Part shown: positions 17,027 through 25,587 of the stretch, in pieces
Layout: the number at the start of each line of letters is the position of its first letter
Position numbering within the stretch: the stretch's first letter is position 1
From: Haloarcula halobia
GTDB lineage: Archaea; Halobacteriota; Halobacteria; Halobacteriales; Haloarculaceae
NCBI RefSeq assembly: GCF_029338255.1
Contig: NZ_CP119787.1
Span: 62,001 to 126,000, forward strand
Reading direction: 5' to 3'
Length of the DNA: 64,000 bases
Position numbers and translations under genes: made by a program
Notes under the pieces: model-generated
Database searches by the model: none
What the model was told of the DNA's origin: nothing
What the model saw: the letters and a program-made list of their open reading frames with translations, nothing else

Positions 17027-17107
17027 TAGTGATTGCTGTGACTGTTTACCGGTACGACCGCACGTAGTCGTGCGGTTGGTACCGAAATGACTCACAGCAG
17101 TCACTAT
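17026..17107. repeat. 82-bp palindromic dispersed repeat, copy A
   Basis: Outer arms ATAGTGATTGCTGTGA (17026-17041) and TCACAGCAGTCACTAT (17092-17107) are inverted copies with one mismatch. Inner arms CGGTACGACCGCACG and CGTGCGGTTGGTACCG also pair, so the whole element can fold into one long hairpin. A second copy lies at 23471-23553 in the opposite orientation. It fills most of the gap between two co-oriented genes and could be a small non-autonomous element or a terminator-like structure. Confidence 0.8.
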
Positions 17108-17154
17108 GAGCCCGTGACGTAGCCCTTAACCCCGCTGGCCGACAATCGATGGCT

Positions 17155-17886
17155 ATGACCGACAACGACCCGGAAGACCACACGTTCTCCGAGGGCCAGG
17201 GCTTTGGCGATCCCTACGAGGGGTTCGACCTCGAACCCCCGGAGTTCGAGGTCGACGCCGACAAGGTCGACCCGGTCGACTCGCGGGTCCTCACCGACCT
17301 GCTCGACCGGCACAACGTCCCGTCCGACGAGGTCGACGCCGACCAGCTGCTCGAGGTCGGCCTGGAGTACATGCAGATCAACCGCCACGAACAGGCCGCA
17401 GAGACCTTCGAACGGGTCGCCCGATTTTCAGACGACGAGCGTCTCGGGCAGGAGGCCTGGACCAACAAGGGCGTCGCCCACGCCGAACTCGAGGAGTGGG
17501 ACGCCGCCATCGGCGCGTTCCAGGAAGCCCTCTCGATGGACGAGGAGTCGGACCACGCGGCGACGGCCGAGACGAACCTCGCGTACGCGCTGTGGGAGTC
17601 GGGCCGCACCGAGCAGGCGCTGGAACACGCCGAGCGGGCCGTCGAGATCGACCCGCGCTTCGGGCAGGCGTGGTACAACCGCGGCTTCTTCCTGCTGGAG
17701 CGTGGCCTGGCCGAGGACGCCGTCGACGCCTTCGACAACGCCATCCGCCTGGGCTTCCGGAACGCAGAGATACTAGAGGAGAAGGCCCGCGCGCTCGAGG
17801 AGCTGGGCGAGTACGACCGCGCCGAGGAGCTGGCCGAAGAGGTCGACGAGATGCGCCAGGACGCCGAAGAGCAGCTGCTGGAATGA
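17155..17886 (+). CDS. TPR-repeat protein
   Basis: 243 aa from ATG 17155 (MTDNDPEDHTFSEGQGFGDP); the ATG at 17149 adds two residues. After an acidic N-terminus (about 1-65) come four to five tetratricopeptide repeats, for example QLLEVGLEYMQINRHEQAAE, QEAWTNKGVAHAELEEWDAA, AETNLAYALWESGRTEQALE and GQAWYNRGFFLLERGLAEDA. Such scaffolds mediate protein contacts. Overlaps the DUF424 gene by 4 nt (ATGA), so the two are probably cotranslated. Confidence 0.92.
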   Translation: MTDNDPEDHTFSEGQGFGDPYEGFDLEPPEFEVDADKVDPVDSRVLTDLLDRHNVPSDEVDADQLLEVGLEYMQINRHEQAAETFERVARFSDDERLGQEAWTNKGVAHAELEEWDAAIGAFQEALSMDEESDHAATAETNLAYALWESGRTEQALEHAERAVEIDPRFGQAWYNRGFFLLERGLAEDAVDAFDNAIRLGFRNAEILEEKARALEELGEYDRAEELAEEVDEMRQDAEEQLLE

Positions 17887-18173
17887 TTCTCAACGAACGC
17901 GAGACGAGCGAGGGGCTGCTGGTGTCGGTCTGTGACCCGGACGTCATGGGCGAGACCTTCGAGGACGGCCCGGTGACGCTGACCGTCGACGAGTCGTTCT
18001 ACGGCGGCGACGAGGTCGACGAGCAGGCCGTCGTCGACAGCCTCGCGCGCTGTAGCGTCGCCAACATCGTCGGCGAGGAGGCCGTCGACGTCGCCGTCGA
18101 GCACGGCTTCGTCGACGAGGAGAACGTCCTGGACGTGGCCGGGACCCGCCACGCCCAGCTGCTCTGGCTCTAG
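17883..18173 (+). CDS. DUF424-family protein
   Basis: 96 aa: MILNERETSEGLLVSVCDPD, GETFEDGPVTLTVDESFYGG, then SVANIVGEEAVDVAVEHGFV and HAQLLWL. This is the archaeal DUF424 domain of about 95 residues, function not established. Translationally coupled to the TPR gene. Confidence 0.85.
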   Translation: MILNERETSEGLLVSVCDPDVMGETFEDGPVTLTVDESFYGGDEVDEQAVVDSLARCSVANIVGEEAVDVAVEHGFVDEENVLDVAGTRHAQLLWL

Positions 18174-18285
18174 CCGGGTCCGAGCCCGTTCGCGCACCGC
18201 CGGAGGACGGCCGCCACCGCGAGCCACGCGGTCAGCAGCGTCGCGGCCGCCGACACTTATCGGGCCCCCGCTCCGAGGTGACGGT

Positions 18286-18738
18286 ATGTACTCTCGCGAC
18301 CACGCGCTCGTCTCGGTCGTCGTCGCCCTCCTCGGGACGCTTGCGCTGCCGCTCCCGTTTGCCTGGCCCGTGGCGGTGGGCTACGCCGTCGTCGTCGGCG
18401 TCGCCATCGACGTCGACCACTTCGTGGTGGCCCGCCTCACGACCGGCGAGTGGACGGCGGTGCGGCGCTGTCTCCGGAATCCCCGGCTCGTCGTCCTGGC
18501 ACAGGACGAAATATTCGACCCGGGCGACCTCACGCCCCTCCAGCGGCTGTTGAGCCACCACGTGATCGCCGGCGCGCTGGTGGGCGGGCTCTGGGTCGTC
18601 AGCGAACCGCTCGCGGTGTTCACGGCCGTAGTCCTGTACGCCCACGTCGTTGCTGACCTGGTCTGGGACAACCGCCTGCTGGGGCTGGACCACCCGGAGC
18701 CCGCCGACGCGGGCGGCCGGGACGAGTCCGTGCGGTAG
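18286..18738 (+). CDS. Polytopic membrane protein, possible metal-dependent hydrolase type
   Basis: 150 aa with four hydrophobic segments. His and Asp occur at membrane edges: SRDHALVSVVVA, GVAIDVDHFVVARL, LLSHHVIAGALVGG and YAHVVADLVWD. This arrangement resembles YdjM/LexA-binding, inner-membrane metal-dependent hydrolase-like proteins, although it is shorter. Activity is unproven. Confidence 0.65.
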   Translation: MYSRDHALVSVVVALLGTLALPLPFAWPVAVGYAVVVGVAIDVDHFVVARLTTGEWTAVRRCLRNPRLVVLAQDEIFDPGDLTPLQRLLSHHVIAGALVGGLWVVSEPLAVFTAVVLYAHVVADLVWDNRLLGLDHPEPADAGGRDESVR

Positions 18739-18808
18739 CCCCCGGCGACTGGCTCGAGGTTTAGGCGAACCGAAGGAAAGTTGCCCGTCCAGCCCCACTA
18801 CCGAACCA

Positions 18809-20056
18809 ATGGGACACTCCGAATCCACGCTGCTCGACGTCGAGCGCATACGCGAGGACTTCCCCATCCTTCAGCGCGAGTTCGACGGCCAGCAACTGGT
18901 CTACCTGGACAACGGGGCGACGAGCCAGACCCCCGAGCCGGTCGTCGAGACCATCGCGGACTACTACCGGACAACCAACGCGAACGTCCACCGCGGCCTC
19001 CACCAGCTTAGCCAGGCGGCCTCCATCGCCTACGAGGAGGCCCACGACCGAGTCGCCGAGTTCGTCGGCGCCTCGGGCGGCCGCGAGGAGATAATCTTCA
19101 CCAAGAACACCACCGAGAGCGAGAACCTCGTCGCCTACGCCTGGGGGCTCAACGAGCTCGGCCCCGAGGACGAAGTGGTACTGACCGAGATGGAACACCA
19201 CGCCTCGCTGGTCACCTGGCAGCAGATCGCAAAGCGCACCGGCGCGACCTGCAAGTACATCCGCATCGACGCGGACGGCCAGCTCGACATGGACCACGCC
19301 CGCGAGTGCATCACCGACGACACGCAGATGGTCAGCGCCGTCCACGTCTCGAACACGCTCGGGACCATCAACCCCGTCTCGGAACTCGCGGACATCGCCC
19401 ACGACCACGACGCCTACATGTTCGTCGACGGCGCCCAGTCGGTCCCCACCCGCCCCGTCGACGTCGAGGCCATCGACGCCGACTTCCTCGCGTTCTCCGG
19501 CCACAAGATGATGGGGCCGACCGGCATCGGCGTCCTCTATGGCAAGCAACACATCCTAGAGGAGATGGAGCCGTACCTCTACGGCGGCGACATGATAAAG
19601 AAGGTCACCTTCGAGGACTCGAAGTGGAACGACCTCCCCTGGAAGTTCGAGGCCGGCACGCCCCCCATCTGCCAGGGCATCGCGCTCGCGGCGGCCTGTG
19701 ACTACCTCGACGACATCGGGATGGACCGTATCCGACGCCACGAGAACGACCTTGCCCAGTACGCCCTCGAACAGCTGCAGGCCACGGGCGACGTCGAGAC
19801 GTACGGCCCGCCGGCGGGCACCGAACGCGGCGGTCTAGTTGCATTCAACCTCGAGTCGGTCCACGCCCACGACCTCTCCTCGATCCTGAACGACTCGGCA
19901 GTGGCCATCCGGGCCGGCGACCACTGCACCCAGCCGCTCCACGACAAACTCGGCGTGGCCGCCTCCGCCCGCGCGTCCTTCTACGTCTACAACACGCGCG
20001 AGGAGGTCGACAAGCTCGTGGCCGCCATCGACGACGCGCGGCAGCTGTTCGCGTAA
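18809..20056 (+). CDS. sufS: Cysteine desulfurase SufS
   Basis: 415 aa from ATG 18809. Class-V PLP enzyme: EMEHHASLVTWQ, VDGAQSVPTRPVD, PLP Lys233 in AFSGHKMMGPTG and the sulfur-carrying Cys373 in IRAGDHCTQPLHD. It removes sulfur from cysteine as a persulfide for Fe-S assembly. SufU is encoded 200 nt downstream, so the pair forms a SufS-SufU donor/acceptor set; the sufBCD scaffold is not in this window. Confidence 0.95.
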   Translation: MGHSESTLLDVERIREDFPILQREFDGQQLVYLDNGATSQTPEPVVETIADYYRTTNANVHRGLHQLSQAASIAYEEAHDRVAEFVGASGGREEIIFTKNTTESENLVAYAWGLNELGPEDEVVLTEMEHHASLVTWQQIAKRTGATCKYIRIDADGQLDMDHARECITDDTQMVSAVHVSNTLGTINPVSELADIAHDHDAYMFVDGAQSVPTRPVDVEAIDADFLAFSGHKMMGPTGIGVLYGKQHILEEMEPYLYGGDMIKKVTFEDSKWNDLPWKFEAGTPPICQGIALAAACDYLDDIGMDRIRRHENDLAQYALEQLQATGDVETYGPPAGTERGGLVAFNLESVHAHDLSSILNDSAVAIRAGDHCTQPLHDKLGVAASARASFYVYNTREEVDKLVAAIDDARQLFA

Positions 20057-20117
20057 GCGCCGCGGGTTCGTCGACGTATCGACGACGTACTGGCCGAACC
20101 CAGTGAGCCCGGTGCCA

Positions 20118-20142
20118 GCGAGACGAGCGAAGCGAGTCTCGC
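20118..20142. other. Hairpin between sufS and sufU
   Basis: GCGAGAC (20118-20124) and GTCTCGC (20136-20142) form a 7-bp stem with an 11-nt loop. It may be a terminator or attenuation point between sufS and sufU. There is no T run after it. Confidence 0.35.
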
Positions 20143-20256
20143 CAGGCACGGCAGCTGTCCGCCTGACTTGTACGACGGGCTGTCACCGGCGACGGGCGCG
20201 TGCGAAGCGCTCCCTCGGAACGCTTTTCCGAGCGACGACCGTACCCTAGTTCAATT

Positions 20257-20685
20257 ATGGGTATCGGCGGCTCAGACATGTACAGACAGCAGATTCTCGA
20301 CCACTACAAGAACCCGCGCAACTACGGGGAACTGGAGGAGGCGACCTTTACCCACGTGGGCGAGAACCCGATGTGTGGCGACGAGATCACCATGGACGTC
20401 GTCTTAGGCGACGACGAGGAGACCATCGAGCGGGTGGCCTTCCGCGGGGACGGCTGTGCCATCTCCCAGGCGTCGGCGTCGATGCTCACCCAGAAACTCC
20501 AGGGGATGTCCGTCGAGGCGCTTTCGGAACTGGACCGCGACGACGTCGTGGACATGCTTGGCGTCGACATCTCGCCGATGCGGATCAAGTGCGCCGTCCT
20601 GGCCGAGAAGGTCGCACAGGACGGGGCGGACATCTACTTCGGCGAGAAGGACCTCGACAGGTCGAGCACCGAAGCCGACGAGTGA
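20257..20685 (+). CDS. sufU: SufU-type Fe-S assembly sulfur acceptor
   Basis: 142 aa from ATG 20257. IscU/NifU-N fold with MYRQQILDHYKNPRNYGELE and three conserved Cys: Cys40 in GENPMCGDEI (Asp42 nearby), Cys67 in GDGCAISQASASML and Cys112 in RIKCAVLAEK. The insert between Cys67 and Cys112 is of SufU type, which accepts persulfide from SufS using zinc. Same strand as sufS. Confidence 0.93.
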   Translation: MGIGGSDMYRQQILDHYKNPRNYGELEEATFTHVGENPMCGDEITMDVVLGDDEETIERVAFRGDGCAISQASASMLTQKLQGMSVEALSELDRDDVVDMLGVDISPMRIKCAVLAEKVAQDGADIYFGEKDLDRSSTEADE

Positions 20686-20929
20686 CCGGACCCCCACCCC
20701 GGGCAGGCGCCACTATTTTGCGTACAACAGCGACGACCGAGCGCCCGCTCGGCGAGACGGTGCGAGCGCCGGACTGATCTCGAGCGTTCGAGACGCGTGG
20801 GCCTCCTATCCGCCATCTCGAACGTAGTGCAGTGCTATCGACCGCCCTGAGCACGATCGAGACAACGGCCAGAGACGAACGCAGGGCCGAGGCGACGACC
20901 AGCGCTCGACGGCGTCACCGAACGGGGGT

Positions 20930-23089
20930 TCAGCTCCGCCTCGACGAAACAGAGATACCGGTGATGAGCAGGGCGAGCATGGTGAGTGCACCGATGCCGA
21001 GTGCGAACTCCATCCCGCCACCCCCCGCGTCGTCTTCGTCCTCGTCGGTTTCTGTTTCGGCCGCCCCGTACCGTTCACTGATGCTGATCCTGCCTGCGTC
21101 GACGCCATCGACTGCGACTGTCCCCCTTGCGGCTTCGAATTCGATAGTCACCATCTTGCGCTCGCTGGGTTGGAGCCTCACCGTCTCGTTTGCGACCGGC
21201 CGGTCGTCGACTGTCACTGTGAGCGTCCGGTTTGCCGTCCGATACGCCGTGTTCAGGACCGTCGCTCTCACGGTGGTCTCGTAGCCGCTCTTGACCCAGT
21301 CGGCCGGTGTCGTGGCATCGACGACCTCGATCCATCCGGTGGTTTCGTCGGCATCGTCGGCTGCTCGGGGTGTCGCTGTCGGGTCGTCGCTCGCGGCGGT
21401 CACGGTCAGCGTGCCCAGTGACCGATTCGCGACGGCGAGCTCGTACGCAGTCGGTTCGTCGAACCGATGTTGGAAGACGATCGTCCCGGTTTCGCCCGCC
21501 TCGACGGTGACTGACTTCGAGTCGACCGTCTCGGAGTTTGCGATCAGCTCCGTTCGGAACGTGCCGTCCTGCCCACCGGCGTTCTCGACCTGCAGTGCGA
21601 TCTGTGCGCTCTCTCCCGCGGTAATCACCGTGTTGTCGAGTGTCGTCGCCAAGACGTCGAATCTCGCTTCCGGCAGGGGCGTCGGAGTTGCGGTGGCAGT
21701 CGACGTCGGTGTCGATGCCGTGGGTGCGTGCTCCCCGGCACCGTCTGTGTCGTCGTTCGTGTCTGCAACCTCGTCTTCGTGGTCGTCCGCGTCGTCGTCG
21801 GCGTCCCCTTCGCTCTCAGATTCGGTGTTCTGCTCGTCCTCCCCGCCGTCCGCCTCATTCGTTCCGTCGTCTGCGGCATCGTCGGCGTCTTCGTCGTCGC
21901 TCTGCTGGTCTTGACGCTCGGTCACCTCCTCGTCTGCTGTGTCGTCGCCGGTTGCATCGTCTTCAGTCTCCCCGTCTGCTGTGTCGTCCTTCTCGTTCCC
22001 TGGGTTTTTGTGGTCGTCCGCGTCTTCGTCGTCCTCTGCTCCGTTCCCGTCCTCCCCCTGCTCGTCCCCTGCCTCGTCGTCGTTTCCTGCCTCGTCGTCG
22101 TTTCCTGCCTCGTCGTCGTGTTTCCCCATCTCACTCCCGTTCTCGTTCTTCTCGTCCTCACCCTCCCTCTCACGCTCGTCCTTCCGGTCCTCACCATCGC
22201 CCGCATCGTTCTTGTCGTCATCTGCGCCTTCGTGATCGTCCGAGTCCTCGTCGTCTACGTCTCTGTTCTCGTCTGTCTCGTTTTTTTCCTCACTCTCGTC
22301 CTCCTCGTCCGTCTCTTCCTCATCGTCCGCCTCATCTTCACCATCGCTGTCGCTCTCGTCCGCATCGTCCATACCGTCTTCCTCGTCCGTCTCTTCCTCA
22401 TCGTCTTCCTCGTCCGTCTCTTCCTCATCGTCTTCCTCGTCCGTCTCTTCCTCATCGTCTTCCTCGTCCGTCTCTTCCTCATCGTCTTCCTCGTCCGTCT
22501 CTTCCTCATCGTCTTCCTCGTCCGTCTCTTCCTCATCGTCCTCCTCGTCCGCATCGTCCTCCTCATCCTCACTATCGCTGTCGCTCTCGTCTTCCTCGTC
22601 CGTCTCTTCCTCATCGTCCTCCTCGTCCGCATCGTCCTCCTCATCCTCACTATCGCTGTCGCTCTCGTCCTCCTCGTCCGTCTCTTCCACATCGTCCGCT
22701 TCATCCTCACCATCGCTGTCGCTCTCGTCCGTCTCTTCCTCATCATCCTCCTCATCCGTCTCGTCCTCCTCGTCCGCATCGTCCACATCGTCCTCCCCGT
22801 CCGTCTCTTCCTCATCATCCTCACCATCGCTGTCGCTCTCGTCCGCCTCTTCCACATCGTCCTCCTCATCCTCCTCTTCCTCCTCGTCCGCATCGTATTG
22901 GAATCCGTATTGCTGGGACGAGTGCCACCGAGAGTCGTAGTGAGACGCGCCTGGGGAGCTCCACGCAGCACCGAGTTGCCCGTCGTCCACGACGCCTCGC
23001 TCCGGGACAGTGGTTCCAGATACCCCGTACGTGGCCGTCACCACGACGAAGGCGAGACACAGGAAGCCCAGTGCGCCAACCGTTCGCAT
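20930..23089 (-). CDS. Hyper-acidic repeat surface protein with CARDB-like domain and C-terminal membrane anchor
   Basis: 719 aa. It has a signal peptide (MRTVGALGFLCLAFVVVTAT), then about 370 residues made almost only of Asp, Glu, Ser and Thr in short repeats (EEDDEEETD, DESDSDGEDE), and a second acidic part with HDDEAGND repeats. Then come a Thr/Pro/Ala-rich spacer (about 480-500), a CARDB-like beta domain (VLATTLDNTVITAGESAQIA, VENAGGQDGTF), a second beta domain (VKSGYETTVRATVLNTAY) and a single membrane helix followed by Arg (MEFALGIGALTMLALLITGI). Likely an exported, wall-spanning stalk whose acidic stretch binds cations. Length variation is expected because the coding repeats are tandem at DNA level. 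Confidence 0.8.
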   Translation of the reverse strand: MRTVGALGFLCLAFVVVTATYGVSGTTVPERGVVDDGQLGAAWSSPGASHYDSRWHSSQQYGFQYDADEEEEEDEEDDVEEADESDSDGEDDEEETDGEDDVDDADEEDETDEEDDEEETDESDSDGEDEADDVEETDEEDESDSDSEDEEDDADEEDDEEETDEEDESDSDSEDEEDDADEEDDEEETDEEDDEEETDEEDDEEETDEEDDEEETDEEDDEEETDEEDDEEETDEEDGMDDADESDSDGEDEADDEEETDEEDESEEKNETDENRDVDDEDSDDHEGADDDKNDAGDGEDRKDEREREGEDEKNENGSEMGKHDDEAGNDDEAGNDDEAGDEQGEDGNGAEDDEDADDHKNPGNEKDDTADGETEDDATGDDTADEEVTERQDQQSDDEDADDAADDGTNEADGGEDEQNTESESEGDADDDADDHEDEVADTNDDTDGAGEHAPTASTPTSTATATPTPLPEARFDVLATTLDNTVITAGESAQIALQVENAGGQDGTFRTELIANSETVDSKSVTVEAGETGTIVFQHRFDEPTAYELAVANRSLGTLTVTAASDDPTATPRAADDADETTGWIEVVDATTPADWVKSGYETTVRATVLNTAYRTANRTLTVTVDDRPVANETVRLQPSERKMVTIEFEAARGTVAVDGVDAGRISISERYGAAETETDEDEDDAGGGGMEFALGIGALTMLALLITGISVSSRRS
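22377..22538. repeat. Six exact tandem copies of a 27-bp coding unit
   Basis: The unit recurs exactly at 22377, 22404, 22431, 22458, 22485 and 22512 and encodes the nonapeptide TDEEDDEEE. Variant copies continue on both sides. It is a coding minisatellite prone to slippage, not a CRISPR array. Confidence 0.9.
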
Positions 23090-23572
23090 TGAAGGGACGT
23101 TCGGTTACGAAGATATAGTTAACAGCCATCAATTGTGAGATAATATCGTGTTATCGATTGCTGCCTGGAGTCGTGTTTTCCCACCGGTTGTGGGTGGACA
23201 AATAATGCGAGATTTCGCTCAGTTCGAATTCGATACTCTGGAACGTTCACCTCGATGGAACAGTCGATTTCCTGTGGCTCAGGGGAAGAACCGCGTGGTA
23301 CGTCGATAGCGATAGATTACGGCGGGAGCGCAGCCGGCGGACCCCCGGCTGGCATGCGCAGCTGTCTGGTCCCCCGACACCTGTTTGGCTGGGGGTGGGG
23401 CATTCCTCGCGAAGGGGACGGCCGCCCTCGACACTGGGCCCGACCAACAGCGGGGACGTACCGGTCACTCGTAGTGACCGCTGTGAGTCAGTTCGACATC
23501 GACCGGCCGACGGCGTGCGGTCGTACCGGGACACGGTCACAGCGATCAGTGACAGACGCGACCGCGGCCCGC
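23090..23572. other. 483-bp intergenic region holding a repeat copy
   Basis: The left 150 bases are AT-richer and carry the likely promoter of the acidic surface protein (ATATAGTTAAC around 23113). The right part holds repeat copy B. I see no convincing gene. Confidence 0.6.
23471..23553. repeat. 83-bp palindromic dispersed repeat, copy B
   Basis: Outer arms GTAGTGACCGCTGTGA (23471-23486) and TCACAGCGATCAGTGAC (23537-23553) are inverted. Read on the minus strand it matches copy A at 17026: CCGGTACGACCGCACG is identical, and TGACTCACAGCGGTCACTA differs by one base. It lies 20 bp past the 3' end of the haem-protein gene. Confidence 0.8.
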
Positions 23573-25525
23573 TCAGGCCAGGAACACGTGCCGGGGTCGG
23601 TCGGCCAGCACGTCTCGTCCCCACGAGACGGTATCCGAGAACGCGTCCGAACGGAAGAAGGCCATCGCGTCCTCCTTCGAGTCCCACTGGCTGGCGATGA
23701 ACATGTCGTTCTCGTCGGCCCGGTTGGCGAGCAGTGCGGTCTCGCGGTGGCCCTCCATGTCCGCGAGCAGGTCGCCGACGGTGTCGAACTTCTCGACGAA
23801 GTCCTCGCGGTACTCCGGCTTGACGGTGTAGAACATCCCCATCGTGCCGAAGCCGTCGCCCTCGCCGTGGCGGCCCTCGACCTCGGGGAGGTCGGTCAGG
23901 TAGCCACTGGCCGTCTCGGCGGCGTCCTCGGTGTCCCACAGCGAGGCGACGGCGACGGTGTCGGCGTCCGGGTCCTCGTAGACGGTCGTCCGGACGTGCG
24001 TGTCGTAGCGGTCGAAGGCCGCCCGGAGGTCGGCCACCTCGCTATCCAGCGTCTCGGGGTCGGCCGACGAGTAGACGACGAGCGCGTAGACGTCCTCGCC
24101 GTGGGGCTGGCCGGCATAGACGCCCTCGGCCTCGAGCTGCTCGCGGATCGACGCCGAGGAGGCGGCGGCCGCCTGCTCCTGGTCCGCACCGTCCTCGCTT
24201 GCCTCGCCCAGCGGCCCGCCGAACTGGCCGGTGATGCCGTCGAGGTCGCCGAGGAACCCGGCCGCCGTCTCGGCGGCCTCCTCGGCCGTCCAGATGCTGA
24301 CGACGTAGGTCTGGCCGCTCTGGGCGCGGACGGTGGTCTCGACGTGGCGGTCGTAGTGGTCGAAGCTGCCGGCGAGCTCGTCGACGTCGTCGACGAGGTC
24401 CTCGGCGTCCGTCTCGGAGTGATACACCAGCGCGAAGTCGCCCGCGTCGTAGTCCGCGCCCGCCTCGAGTCCGAGTCGGTCCACGCGCTGGACGGCGTCG
24501 TCGACGCGCTCGAAGTCGCCCGAGACGTCCGGACGGCCGCCGCCGTGGTCGGCGTCGTCGGCGTCGTGGTCCTCGCCGTGCGGGTGGTCGCCCTCGCTCG
24601 CGCTCCCGGGGTGGGCGCCGCCGTGGGTATCCGTGTCACCACCGGCCTGGGCGTCGGCGCCGACGTGCTCGGGGTGGCCGCTCGCCCCCTCCCGGCTCCG
24701 TTCGCTGACCGCCTCGGGACGGTCCTGCCCCTCGTCCGTCGGGGTCCGCTGGCCGGCCAGAATTGCCGGCAGGTCCCCCGGTTCGAAGCGCCGGCCGACG
24801 TAGAACGGACCGAACTCGGCGAACTGGGAGGTCGAGGGGTCGAAACGCATCTCGGTCAGCAGTTCCTTGATCGAGGCCATCTCGTCGCTCCACAGCGTGA
24901 TGCCCCACTCCCAGTCGTCGAAGCCGATGGAGCCACAGATCATCTGGTTCACGTCGCTGCCGTAGCCGCGGCCGATGTCGCCGTGGCGCTTGATGTGGGC
25001 CGCCCGCTCCTCGAAGCTGGTGTCGTACCAGTTCTGGTCGGGCTGGCGGCGCTTGCTCATCGGGTAGAAACAGACGAACTCCTCGTCGGGGACGTCGGGG
25101 TGCAGACGAGCCTGGATGTACTGGGCCAGCCCGGAGTCGTCGTCGGCCTCGCCCTCGAAGTACTCGCGGGACTTCTCCGTGTAGCCAGAGGCCTCGGTGA
25201 CCGAGACGTAGGAGAACGCCCGGTCGGTGAAGCCGGCGAACTCCGTCTGCTCGAAGTGACGCTCGGCGGCGTCCAGGTCGGCCATCGTCGGTCGCAGGTG
25301 GACGATCATGATGTCGGCCTTGTGGCCAAGCACCGTGTAGACGGCCGTCTGGCCCTCCGTGGCGTCCTCGACGGCCTCGTAGGCCGAGAGGAAGTCGATA
25401 CCCTCCGAGAGCGCGCGGTCCCGGACCCGCGAGGGGGCCTCCCGCCAGGCGTCCCAGTCGATACTCCGGCAGTCGTGCAGCACGTACCACCCCTCCTCGG
25501 TGGCCGGGGGCTTGCGTTGCTCCAT
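23573..25525 (-). CDS. Chlorite-dismutase/HemQ-like haem protein with C-terminal monooxygenase (ABM) domain
   Basis: 650 aa. About residues 10-250 are a Cld/HemQ domain (WYVLHDCRSIDWDAWREA, FAGFTDRAFSYVSVTEASGY, probable haem His in KRHGDIGRGYGSDVNQ, ICGSIGFDDWEWGITLW). A His/Gly/Asp-rich linker follows (about 290-345). Two related modules of about 100 residues come next (SFDHYDRHVETTVRAQSGQT and AFDRYDTHVRTTVYEDPDAD, each followed by TAEEAAETA or DTEDAAETA). The last ~95 residues are an antibiotic-biosynthesis-monooxygenase-like domain (MGMFYTVKPEYREDFVEKF). Haloarchaeal PitA-type proteins share the Cld plus ABM layout; the duplicated middle makes this one longer. Probable haem or coprohaem handling; the reaction is not settled. 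Confidence 0.85.
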   Translation of the reverse strand: MEQRKPPATEEGWYVLHDCRSIDWDAWREAPSRVRDRALSEGIDFLSAYEAVEDATEGQTAVYTVLGHKADIMIVHLRPTMADLDAAERHFEQTEFAGFTDRAFSYVSVTEASGYTEKSREYFEGEADDDSGLAQYIQARLHPDVPDEEFVCFYPMSKRRQPDQNWYDTSFEERAAHIKRHGDIGRGYGSDVNQMICGSIGFDDWEWGITLWSDEMASIKELLTEMRFDPSTSQFAEFGPFYVGRRFEPGDLPAILAGQRTPTDEGQDRPEAVSERSREGASGHPEHVGADAQAGGDTDTHGGAHPGSASEGDHPHGEDHDADDADHGGGRPDVSGDFERVDDAVQRVDRLGLEAGADYDAGDFALVYHSETDAEDLVDDVDELAGSFDHYDRHVETTVRAQSGQTYVVSIWTAEEAAETAAGFLGDLDGITGQFGGPLGEASEDGADQEQAAAASSASIREQLEAEGVYAGQPHGEDVYALVVYSSADPETLDSEVADLRAAFDRYDTHVRTTVYEDPDADTVAVASLWDTEDAAETASGYLTDLPEVEGRHGEGDGFGTMGMFYTVKPEYREDFVEKFDTVGDLLADMEGHRETALLANRADENDMFIASQWDSKEDAMAFFRSDAFSDTVSWGRDVLADRPRHVFLA

Positions 25526-25587
25526 GTCCCGGGGTTACGGTTGGACGGTAAGGAACCTTCCCATATTCTCGTTCGACGGGAACCGGC

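Noticed and set aside
22377-22538. Possible CRISPR-like repeat array
   Set aside because: Repeats are directly adjacent 27-bp units without spacers and lie inside a coding frame.
21728-23092. Long plus-strand frame reading as repeated hydrophobic LVRLFLIV segments, resembling a membrane protein
   Set aside because: It is the exact antisense of the Asp/Glu repeat gene; GAC/GAG/GAT codons read backwards give Val/Leu/Ile/Phe. The minus-strand protein has a signal, domains and an anchor.
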